Made by a program: the position numbers and the translations under genes
Virus record (IMG/VR): IMGVR_UViG_3300025648_000734
Span: 1 to 20,455 of that record
DNA length: 20,455 bases
Direction: 5' to 3' (one strand)
Source: a virus
Shown here: positions 8,324 through 14,303 of the stretch, piece after piece
Numbering within the stretch: the first letter of the stretch is position 1
Layout: the number at the start of each line of letters is the position of its first letter
Notes under the pieces: model-generated
Databases searched by the model: none
Told to the model about the DNA's origin: nothing
The model's input: only the letters and a program-made list of their open reading frames with translations

Positions 8324-8578
8324 TTATTTCGTAGCCGCAACCGTAGTCGCAGTGGTTGATGTAACCGTAGCAACCGGAGTCTGCTTGTGAATCACACTCC
8401 ACACGCCAGTCATCACTGCCATGCACGTTCCAATGAACGCTGGGTCAGTCAACTGCGTCGTCAACGAAGCAAGCTGGTCTTGCGTAATCTTACCCTTGCC
8501 GACGAGGATACCACCACCGAACGCAAGAAGCGCACGAAGCACACCTTGAAGCGTATTTGCATTTAGCCAACTGAACAT
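8324..8578 (-). CDS. Holin-like two-span membrane protein, 84 aa
   Basis: ATG at 8578, TAA at 8326-8324. Two hydrophobic segments are visible, residues 11-27 (GVLRALLAFGGGILVGKG) and 46-63 (PAFIGTCMAVMTGVWSVI), joined by a short polar loop (KITQDQLASLTTQLTD), followed by a Thr/Val/Ala tail. The pattern R-x-LLAF-GGG-LV-KG-IT, a loop, then a second span ending W-S-x-x-x-K resembles the small phage holin family named after Pam3 gp28, which I recall from marine and freshwater phages. Such a protein would make holes in the inner membrane at the end of infection. The neighbouring small membrane proteins and lipoprotein support a lysis cassette. No endolysin accompanies it in the window. Confidence 0.7.
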   Translation of the reverse strand: MFSWLNANTLQGVLRALLAFGGGILVGKGKITQDQLASLTTQLTDPAFIGTCMAVMTGVWSVIHKQTPVATVTSTTATTVAATK

Positions 8579-8594
8579 AGGTTTCTCTTTCTCT

Positions 8595-8912
8595 TTAGTT
8601 GTTGTTATGTTTCTCTGTCCCTAACCGACTGTCTGCTAACACAACGTCGGGACGTGGTAACTTTGTGCTAGAATTGTCATTGCCCGGACGTGGCATTTCT
8701 TTCTCTGGCATTGTGCGAATGTGGTTGTAATACAACGCTGCCTGAATATGGTCAATCTTCTTGTCTCGCTCGTTGTTCTGCTGGAAGTTTTCATAACTTA
8801 ACCAGCAAAGACCAAGGAGCAAGATGGTATTGACAGCAGTTAATCCACTATTACTTTTTAGCATTTTCTCCATAGTTCCCCCAAGAAAAGCGTCTATGAT
8901 TATTTTGAACAT
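8595..8912 (-). CDS. Single-span membrane protein with charged periplasmic tail, 105 aa (i-spanin or lysis accessory candidate)
   Basis: Two starts are possible: ATG 8912, and ATG 8873 (MEKMLKSNSGL), which has GGGGGA 3-8 bases upstream and may be the true one, giving 92 residues. Residues 24-40 (LTAVNTILLLGLCWLSY) form one transmembrane span. A charged, helix-prone segment follows (NFQQNNERDKKIDHIQAALY), then a Pro-rich, polar tail (MPEKEMPRPGNDNSSTKLPR). An N-terminal anchor with a charged helix is the usual build of inner-membrane spanins, but the helix is short. It lies directly upstream of the holin-like gene in the same operon, so a lysis role is the best guess. Confidence 0.6.
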   Translation of the reverse strand: MFKIIIDAFLGGTMEKMLKSNSGLTAVNTILLLGLCWLSYENFQQNNERDKKIDHIQAALYYNHIRTMPEKEMPRPGNDNSSTKLPRPDVVLADSRLGTEKHNNN

Positions 8913-8927
8913 ACATTTGTTAAAGAG

Positions 8928-9212
8928 TTATTTCTTCCGAAAATTGATTGGTTTGGTGGCGCTGTTCGTCAGGCAGTTGCTCCAATCGGATTCAAAGCCG
9001 TTGGTGTCCGTCTGCGTCACGGCGGCGTAGCCGCCCGGAGGCGGAATCAAGTTGAAAACATTCGTGGTGAAAGTGGTTGTGTTCGTCGCGCCATTGTTCA
9101 CCACATACACCGTGTAGCTCGTCGCCGTAGGGCACGGGTCGCACGTCAGATTGACCGGAGCCGCCGAGCAGCCAGCCGCCAGCAACGCAAGGATGAGGGT
9201 GAAGGGTTTCAT
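8928..9212 (-). CDS. Phage-encoded lipoprotein with a fibronectin-III-like domain, 94 aa
   Basis: Start ATG 9212 overlaps the TGA of the spike gene by 4 bases and is preceded by AAGGTGG, the clearest Shine-Dalgarno sequence in the window; a longer frame up to 9368 lies inside the spike gene and is rejected. The N-terminus MKPFTLILALLAAGC is a textbook lipoprotein signal with lipobox LAAGC (Cys 15). The mature part (SYTVYVVNNGATNTTTFTTN; PPGGYAAVTQTDTNGFESDW) has the Y-x-V-Y opening and G-x-Y-x-x-V-T-x-T-D-x-x-G-x-E-S-D-W-S-N ending of fibronectin type III domains. It should be anchored on the host membrane, possibly in the outer membrane, during infection. The role is unknown: surface exclusion, adhesion, or partner of the exported spike are possible. 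Confidence 0.65.
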   Translation of the reverse strand: MKPFTLILALLAAGCSAAPVNLTCDPCPTATSYTVYVVNNGATNTTTFTTNVFNLIPPPGGYAAVTQTDTNGFESDWSNCLTNSATKPINFRKK

Positions 9213-11503
9213 TGTTCCACCTTGTAAGTCCAGATATAAGTGGTTGACGTAGCTAATCCCGTCGCCCCGCCCCACACGATGAATTTTAGACTGGATGAAG
9301 TCGCCGAGTCCGGCCAAGTTGTAGTTGCGCCGGAAAGCTGCGCGGCGGCAGTGTTGGCCGGCGTCCAAACGATATGCGGTGCAGTTTTATAGGGTGTGGC
9401 ATAGGTATTCGTAAAGATACCCGTCGCTGAAGGAACAACTACACCAGTAGCAATGGTTACTGTTCCAGACGAATCGCTGGCGGAGGCGTCGGCTGTGACC
9501 GTAGCCGCTGCCCCCAGCACGTTGGTATTCAATCCAAGCACCGGATGACCGTGCTTGAAGTTACCCGCGTAATGGGGAGAGAAAGTTGTTCCATTGGTTG
9601 TCCAGAAGAACGGCACCGCATAGCCGCTGTCCCAAGTCGGGTTTCCTGCGTAAAACGGTGAGAGAACAAAATCGTCCACAGGATAAGCGTCCCCGCCGCC
9701 GCCGCTCTGGTCTTGAATACCCGGTTGCCAAGTAACCTGACCACTGCCAGATTCCCACACATCATAAACCTGCCCCGCAGAAGTGGTCTGAATGTCTCGA
9801 ACCGCATAGCCTGTCATATTTTTACAGGTCTGGACAACCGTATTTGAAAAATAAGCACTCCCAAAGTGGCTATATCCGCCGGGGTTTCCGACATTCCCAT
9901 AACCTCCAACCCCATTAAAAATTGCCCCACCCGTTGATTTCATCGGGCCTACAAAAACTGTGTTAGTATTGAAAGTTTCCAATGCGCGCCATACCTTCGG
10001 CGTGCTGTCCTGCTCGGCATTGCCGTAATTTTCCTTATACCAAAACGCCGTGCCTTGACCAAAAGTGTCATCCGCATCCGTCACCACTGCTCTTGGCCCT
10101 TCGCCTAACTTTTGAACCGTGACTTTACTCCCGAAATTTAACGCAGTTGAATGTCCGTTGTAACCGATAACTTGCGGTGCATTGGTCAGCCAGTCAGGAG
10201 TATTGCCGGGATAGATGTCGCGGGCATAAACATCAACATTGATGTCTGGTGCCCAAGTGCCTGTCCGATTGACGGTATCAATCCAGTTCGCACACGCGGC
10301 AGGATAAAAATGGTTCACCTTCCCAACCCCACTTCCGCCCGTCATGCGACAAGTGAAACAATTAGAACACCCCGACATGAATAAATGGTCAAAATTAAAG
10401 ATGCCTGCATCAACGCCGTTCATAAACGAATTGATGCTTACAATATCATAGAAATACCCATAAGAGCCTTCGTAGTTATTGGGCATTATCATTGCGAAGC
10501 CGTTGGTGCCTAAGGGGGCGGGTAGCGAACTGCCGTTGATAGTTGAGCTAAAAAAGAATAAGTTGCCGCCGCCGACTTCGCCAGCCCCCAGCAAGTTTAG
10601 CACACAGCAGTTGGCATCATAGCCGGTAATAAAAGACAAGTCATCAAACTCCTCTCGCATTCCCGCTGATGGCACATAAATACTACCGTCAGTCATTACA
10701 TAAGCAGGATTTGCAAACGGTCTAAAATCAAACACCGACGCGCCGCACCTGTTAGTTCCCGTCCAGTTCGCACCTTGAAGGTTGGAAAGAAAGCCTGCTT
10801 CGTAATTTAATGGGGCGAATTTGTTGTTGAAATAGTTCCATGCCGGTGCGCTCCGTCCAATCATCTTGAACCGTGGCCCCATATTTTCTTGGCCGCGAGC
10901 GGGGATGATGATTTGAGCGTTGTTTTGGTTGGTTAATTGCGGCGGATTAAGAATAGCTACCACCCCCACGTCGTTAAAGAAAACATCCGGCGGCACGGCG
11001 TTTGACCATTGATTCACCCACGTTTGAACGGCGGCGCTAGAATCGTAACCGTAGGCGCAGTTATATCCAGCCGTCAGCGCGGCCACATTCCCCGGTAAAG
11101 CATTTGAGTAAGACAGATAAACCGAGTTGGATAGAACAATTTGATTGGGAGCAAGCACGTTGGAAATGCCCGTCCAAAATCCGCGCCGATTGAAGCCCGC
11201 ACCATCAATGAAGATAACCTTACCAATGTCGCCCGCCACGAAATTTGACGAAGTAAAGGCGACAACGGGATTATTGGAAACCGCCAATGCTCCAAACGCC
11301 CATTTCCACGCCGTTGCACCGTAAGCGGAAAGCCGGTTGGTGTAGATGACCGCGCCGGTCTGACCCGCATTGACGATGGAGATTACGCCATTCGTCGTCA
11401 ACGCGCCGGGGGTGGTGGAGCCGGAACTATCTATATTTATGAACTCACCTTGACCAAAACAAGTAAAAGAAAAGAACAAAGAACAAAATAGAAAATTTTT
11501 CAT
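9209..11503 (-). CDS. Beta-helix tail-spike-like protein with an N-terminal signal peptide, 764 aa
   Basis: ATG at 11503, TGA at 9211-9209. Residues 1-18 (MKNFLFCSLFFSFTCFGQ) look like a Sec signal peptide with cleavage near FG-QG. Residues about 83-160 match the head of pectate-lyase-like spikes: FTSSNFVAGDIGKVIFIDGA, a turn, then QIVLSNSV and YGYDSSAAVQTWVNQW, the last resembling the usual YGTDDTAAIQ. Residues about 170-560 fit a right-handed beta-helix, with irregular Gly/Asn-rich turns. The C-terminus (DSSGTVTIATGVV; APHIVWTPANTAAAQLSG; TTYIWTYKVEQ) follows the adhesin domain widespread at the ends of phage tail fibres. It probably binds or cuts a surface polysaccharide; I could not identify catalytic residues. 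A signal peptide on a spike is odd. Base composition is clearly more GC-rich than in the flanking structural genes. Confidence 0.65.
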   Translation of the reverse strand: MKNFLFCSLFFSFTCFGQGEFINIDSSGSTTPGALTTNGVISIVNAGQTGAVIYTNRLSAYGATAWKWAFGALAVSNNPVVAFTSSNFVAGDIGKVIFIDGAGFNRRGFWTGISNVLAPNQIVLSNSVYLSYSNALPGNVAALTAGYNCAYGYDSSAAVQTWVNQWSNAVPPDVFFNDVGVVAILNPPQLTNQNNAQIIIPARGQENMGPRFKMIGRSAPAWNYFNNKFAPLNYEAGFLSNLQGANWTGTNRCGASVFDFRPFANPAYVMTDGSIYVPSAGMREEFDDLSFITGYDANCCVLNLLGAGEVGGGNLFFFSSTINGSSLPAPLGTNGFAMIMPNNYEGSYGYFYDIVSINSFMNGVDAGIFNFDHLFMSGCSNCFTCRMTGGSGVGKVNHFYPAACANWIDTVNRTGTWAPDINVDVYARDIYPGNTPDWLTNAPQVIGYNGHSTALNFGSKVTVQKLGEGPRAVVTDADDTFGQGTAFWYKENYGNAEQDSTPKVWRALETFNTNTVFVGPMKSTGGAIFNGVGGYGNVGNPGGYSHFGSAYFSNTVVQTCKNMTGYAVRDIQTTSAGQVYDVWESGSGQVTWQPGIQDQSGGGGDAYPVDDFVLSPFYAGNPTWDSGYAVPFFWTTNGTTFSPHYAGNFKHGHPVLGLNTNVLGAAATVTADASASDSSGTVTIATGVVVPSATGIFTNTYATPYKTAPHIVWTPANTAAAQLSGATTTWPDSATSSSLKFIVWGGATGLATSTTYIWTYKVEQ

Positions 11504-11510
11504 AGAGTAT

Positions 11511-11559
11511 TAAAAAGAAGGGCTGTTGTGCTAACTAGAAGAAGTCAATCACAACAGCC
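11511..11559 (-). terminator. Rho-independent terminator-like hairpin downstream of the capsid operon
   Basis: Bases 11521-11530 (GGCTGTTGTG) and 11550-11559 (CACAACAGCC) are perfect inverted repeats with a 19-base loop. Read on the minus strand, the stem is followed by CTTCTTTTTAA. It begins 9 bases after the stop of the 175-aa gene, as expected for a terminator of the capsid transcript. The T tract ends only 7 bases before the spike ATG, so no promoter fits between them. Confidence 0.6.
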
Positions 11560-11568
11560 AGTGAACAA

Positions 11569-12096
11569 TTACTTGTTAGGAGTGTAGTAGATAATGGCAG
11601 TTGTGTTAGTCGTCGCAAGAGCTACAACACCCTGCTGAAATGAGGCAGGAGTATTATAGGTTGAGATAACGCCAGAAATCACAGGATATAAACCCTGCGG
11701 ATTCAAGGCATTGGTAGCCGCAGCATTAGTCACTGTATAAGTCCAGTAACCAGCATTAGTATACCAATTAGTGTAGCCATTGTAACCAACATATGACGTA
11801 ACATAGTTAGTCGCATAACCAGCACGACTAACATACGAAGACGTAACATAATTGGTTCCGTAGTAAGGAGCAGCAGTATTGTAGCTATCGTAGAGCGAGA
11901 CAAGTCCCGTTCCAGACGGCGTCAGGAAAGACACACCCTGAACTGTAATGTTATTGGTGATAAGTGCAGTAGCTACACCCGGAGTAAGCGTAACAGTCAT
12001 GATGGAAGGCGTTGGCCCACCAGTATAACCATTAGCACCGAAGGCAACCAAGGCACTAAAACCAAGAACACTGACTAATGTCGATAATTTTTTCAT
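11569..12096 (-). CDS. Exported Tyr/Asn/Thr-rich protein next to the major capsid gene, 175 aa
   Basis: ATG at 12096 with AAAGGA about 11 bases upstream; the gene starts 25 bases after the capsid stop. Residues 1-21 (MKKLSTLVSVLGFSALVAFG) form a standard Sec signal peptide: KK, a hydrophobic core, and cleavage near FGA-NG. Residues 30-75 are beta-like (TPGVATALITNNITVQGVSF). Residues about 68-125 form an irregular Tyr-rich array (YGTNYVTSSYVSRAGYATNY, then VTSYVGYNGYTNWYTN), with Tyr roughly every 3 to 5 residues. The C-terminus is beta-rich again. I do not recognise the family. The place right after the major capsid gene is where decoration proteins usually sit, but the signal peptide argues for export. 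Both readings are open. Confidence 0.65.
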   Translation of the reverse strand: MKKLSTLVSVLGFSALVAFGANGYTGGPTPSIMTVTLTPGVATALITNNITVQGVSFLTPSGTGLVSLYDSYNTAAPYYGTNYVTSSYVSRAGYATNYVTSYVGYNGYTNWYTNAGYWTYTVTNAAATNALNPQGLYPVISGVISTYNTPASFQQGVVALATTNTTAIIYYTPNK

Positions 12097-12121
12097 AAAT
12101 GATGAATTCCTTTATTGTTAA

Positions 12122-13408
12122 TCATTGACCACGTTTACGCGCAAACAAAATGGGAATGATGTTGCGCGGTTGTTTACGTTTGACACCAAACGTAACCTGA
12201 CTGATGAACTTGAGATATTCACCATATTGATTGGTTTCCCAATACAAAGTTCCGTCGTCAGCGTAGCACGGAATGAGGAAGTTCTTGGTAATCTGGACTT
12301 CACCATTCCAGAACATTTTACCAAATCCTTTCGGCATACCAGAGCCAGAGAACGCAGACGGAGGAGGCCCGACTTCAATGCTTTCATAACCCTCAGCACC
12401 AACCAAGAAAGCGAACTCATAAGGAGAACCGCTGACAGGGTCAAGAGAGGTATATGAAGGTGACGGAACAGACTCACCAACATTGTATGCATTAGGGTCA
12501 AGTTCACGCACTTCCGGTGCAGCAAATGAACCATCAACCTTCATACGCAAAGGTTTGTCCTCAAGCACGCAAGTAATGCGACCAAACAAGGAACCCTTGA
12601 AACGGTCGTTAATCACGTCAAGTGAGCAGTTCTTGTTGTTCAACAGCCACGGGTCAAAGGTAAACTGATTAAAAGCTTCGGACGAGCAGACAAGCACATA
12701 CTTATCAGCCATTCCTTCACTATCTTTCGGGATACCAGAGCCAGAGAACGGAGGAACACGAAGGTCGGTTTCCATCACCGTCAGCAGTTTGTTAAGAGTC
12801 TGGAACGATAAGTTACCAGCATTACCAATCTGCGGAACAAGTGTTTGCAAGAAACCTTGTGTTTTACCATCAGTGCCAGCCAAGTTACCAACACCAATAG
12901 GTGCAGCAATAAGTGGATTAACAGCATCAGGAAGCCACACCCAAGGAGCAGCATGGAATACACGGCCACGAAGATAAATATCTTCAAAGCGCTCTTCCTT
13001 CTCCATGATATCTTGACCACACGCATCAACGTGGTCAGTCAAGAAGTCACGGAAAGACGGAACAAAGTTAAGGACATTGCTTTCAAAGCGATGCCGATAA
13101 ACCTGTTCGTCAATGCTGCGTTCACGAATATCAATTACGTCCTTTTTCGGAGCAACTGAAATTTCGTTAGGATAGGCAAACTGCCGAATGTGCGGAGAAG
13201 GTTCCTTTGTAACGGAACGCATCGTTGCACCCATATTCGGGGTCCACTTAGTTTTACCGAAGAAACGACGCCAAGTCGTCCAAGTTTTACGACGCTCCAC
13301 TTGCATTTTGGCAAGATAGAAAGGTAACTTGTTATACAAGTTTACATCCTGTTCTGTCCAACCGGAACAAATGTTAGCATCGATGGCAGGAATAGTAGCC
13401 AAAGGCAT
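12122..13408 (-). CDS. Major capsid protein, 428 aa
   Basis: ATG at 13408, TGA at 12124-12122. It is the only gene of suitable size downstream of the scaffold gene, and its leader is the longest non-coding gap inside the virion cluster. Residues about 35-125 ([58 protein letters not shown]) carry a basic, conserved-looking segment that I associate with capsid proteins of uncultured short-tailed phages. Residues about 110-160 ([32 protein letters not shown]) follow. I assume the HK97 fold, the norm for tailed phages, but cannot show it from sequence. The leader ends in ACAAATAACTT before ATG, with no Shine-Dalgarno sequence. A 27-base repeat gives two FSGSG-x-PK loops inside the protein. Confidence 0.75.
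   Translation of the reverse strand: MPLATIPAIDANICSGWTEQDVNLYNKLPFYLAKMQVERRKTWTTWRRFFGKTKWTPNMGATMRSVTKEPSPHIRQFAYPNEISVAPKKDVIDIRERSIDEQVYRHRFESNVLNFVPSFRDFLTDHVDACGQDIMEKEERFEDIYLRGRVFHAAPWVWLPDAVNPLIAAPIGVGNLAGTDGKTQGFLQTLVPQIGNAGNLSFQTLNKLLTVMETDLRVPPFSGSGIPKDSEGMADKYVLVCSSEAFNQFTFDPWLLNNKNCSLDVINDRFKGSLFGRITCVLEDKPLRMKVDGSFAAPEVRELDPNAYNVGESVPSPSYTSLDPVSGSPYEFAFLVGAEGYESIEVGPPPSAFSGSGMPKGFGKMFWNGEVQITKNFLIPCYADDGTLYWETNQYGEYLKFISQVTFGVKRKQPRNIIPILFARKRGQ
12329..12355 (-). repeat. Internal duplicated loop of the capsid gene, copy 2 (copy 1 at about 12725-12751)
   Basis: The + strand at 12336-12354 and 12733-12751 shares 19 identical bases (ATACCAGAGCCAGAGAACG), and the match extends about 8 bases leftwards with one mismatch. 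In the protein the copies encode FSGSGIPK near residues 222-230 and FSGSGMPK near residues 353-361. They lie in the same frame, about 132 codons apart. Confidence 0.75.
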
Positions 13409-13594
13409 AAGTTATTTGTGTTAAAGTTTACTAACAATCGCTGGTTTATGATTCTATCAAACCAACAAACGTAGTTTCCGGCCCAAGAAACAGTTAGAAG
13501 CCATCGAACATGGAGTGCTCAACCTCCGTAGAAGCAAGAGACTTAAAGCAACTTTTATGCCAAGTGCTTTAGTAAAGTATAAGGCGCTGTCGCT

Positions 13595-13644
13595 CGCTCC
13601 GCATTAGACGACCCTTGCAGAAGAACGCCGCAGGTTCGCGGAGC
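13595..13644 (-). promoter_or_regulatory. Second GC-rich inverted repeat in the capsid leader
   Basis: CGCTCCGC (13595-13602) pairs with GCGGAGCG (13637-13644), 8 of 8 bases, enclosing 34 bases. CCGC at 13627-13630 can instead pair with GCGG at 13637-13640, so two mutually exclusive folds are possible. The function is unknown. Together with the 13661-13704 stem it makes a structured domain of about 110 bases. Confidence 0.45.
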
Positions 13645-13660
13645 GTCTTTGGGCCTTTAG

Positions 13661-13704
13661 TGCAAGAGTTGTGCTACCGCCTTCGGCATCAGGCACAACT
13701 CTTG
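13661..13704 (-). promoter_or_regulatory. Long perfect hairpin downstream of the exonuclease gene
   Basis: Bases 13661-13673 (GCAAGAGTTGTGC) and 13692-13704 (GCACAACTCTTGC) are perfect 13-base inverted repeats. The 18-base loop itself contains a GCC-TTC-GGC mini-hairpin (13678-13686). The minus-sense stem is not followed by a T tract (it continues CACTAAAGG), so it is not a standard terminator. It could stabilise the 3' end of the upstream mRNA, serve as an RNase III site, or be part of a small RNA. Confidence 0.65.
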
Positions 13705-13727
13705 CGCGGCGCAACCACACCCGAACG

Positions 13728-14303
13728 TCACAGCATAACGTGACGGTTATCGCAAAGCCACTTGAACACTTTGGCAGTAGCTTTGACATCCGAAAGAGCA
13801 TCATGTGCTCCTTTGAAATCTTCTTTGAAACAATACTGATATGCTTCTTGAAGTTTCGGCCATTTGTAAGTTTGTCGCTGTGAAGCAAGTTTGCAAATTG
13901 GTGTCATTAACTCCATTGTGCAAATAAACTTCCTATGAGACCAGTCAACCTTAAAGTCTGACTGTTGATTTTCAATGTCGACAAGCTGCGAGTCGAATCG
14001 AATGTTGTGTGCAACAACTTTGTCTGCCCTGTTCAAGCAACTGTTAAACAGTGGCATAACATTGCTGATATGCTCGCCAAACTTATTGCACTGGTCTGTG
14101 CTGATTCCGTGTGCCGCTTGTGCGCCAGATGACACTGATTTACCGGTCGGCAGTTTAACCAAAGACTTAAAACAAGACAACTCTTTGAAGTTATCATCTA
14201 GCACAAGAAATGCTAGTTGAATAATTCTTGCTTGTGCTGGATTGTCTTTGGGGAGATTCTTGGAAGGGAATCCAGTTGTCTCTGTGTCAAAGATGAGAAT
14301 CAT
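13728..14303 (-). CDS. DEDDh 3'-5' exonuclease, DnaQ-like, 191 aa
   Basis: ATG at 14303 overlaps the scaffold TGA by 4 bases, with AAAGG 8 bases upstream, so translation is coupled to the scaffold. All motifs of the DEDDh class are visible: Exo I FDTETTG (Asp 6, Glu 8), Exo II VAHNIRFDSQLV (Asp 104) and Exo III GAHDALSDV (His 167, Asp 172). The length is typical for a stand-alone exonuclease of the DNA polymerase III epsilon or RNase T type. It should remove nucleotides from DNA or RNA 3' ends in the cytoplasm with two metal ions. It is intact. Its place between scaffold and capsid genes is unusual, since such enzymes normally sit with replication genes; a role in head maturation or DNA-end processing cannot be excluded, but it may simply be a passenger. 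Confidence 0.88.
   Translation of the reverse strand: MILIFDTETTGFPSKNLPKDNPAQARIIQLAFLVLDDNFKELSCFKSLVKLPTGKSVSSGAQAAHGISTDQCNKFGEHISNVMPLFNSCLNRADKVVAHNIRFDSQLVDIENQQSDFKVDWSHRKFICTMELMTPICKLASQRQTYKWPKLQEAYQYCFKEDFKGAHDALSDVKATAKVFKWLCDNRHVML

Larger units (their letters stand above)
13409..13727 (-). other. Non-coding capsid leader with a GC-rich structured island
   Basis: This 319-base gap between the exonuclease stop and the capsid ATG holds no credible gene. Its right part (about 13583-13735) is GC-rich and packed with inverted repeats, annotated separately. Its left part (13409-13582) is AT-rich, with a CTTTAGTAAAG palindrome (13567-13577) and a TGGTTT / AAACCA hairpin (13442-13464) about 35 bases before the capsid start. 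TAGAAT (minus sense) inside that hairpin could be a -10 box, but no convincing -35 box precedes it. A late promoter or an RNA processing or attenuation element is plausible here. Confidence 0.6.

Noticed and set aside
8319-8426. Longer start for the 74-aa membrane protein
   Set aside because: The extra 36 residues overlap the holin-like gene in another frame and look like a chance reading; ATG 8318 directly follows the holin stop.
9213-9368. Longer start for the FnIII lipoprotein
   Set aside because: The added residues lie inside the spike gene; ATG 9212 has a strong ribosome site and gives a perfect lipoprotein signal.
12125-12457. Several + strand frames of 60-120 codons over the capsid, scaffold and spike genes
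   Set aside because: All lie antisense to well-supported genes, have no ribosome site, and have skewed composition; no + strand gene is credible in this window.
13500-13720. tRNA or tmRNA in the capsid leader, suggested by GGTTCG and GTTCGAT motifs and strong stems
   Set aside because: No acceptor stem, anticodon arm and 7-base T loop can be assembled at correct spacing on either strand.
13604-13888. A 94-codon minus-strand frame across the exonuclease 3' end and the structured island
   Set aside because: Its first half is the out-of-frame exonuclease gene and its second half is a product of the GC-rich hairpins (Arg/Ser/Ala-rich).
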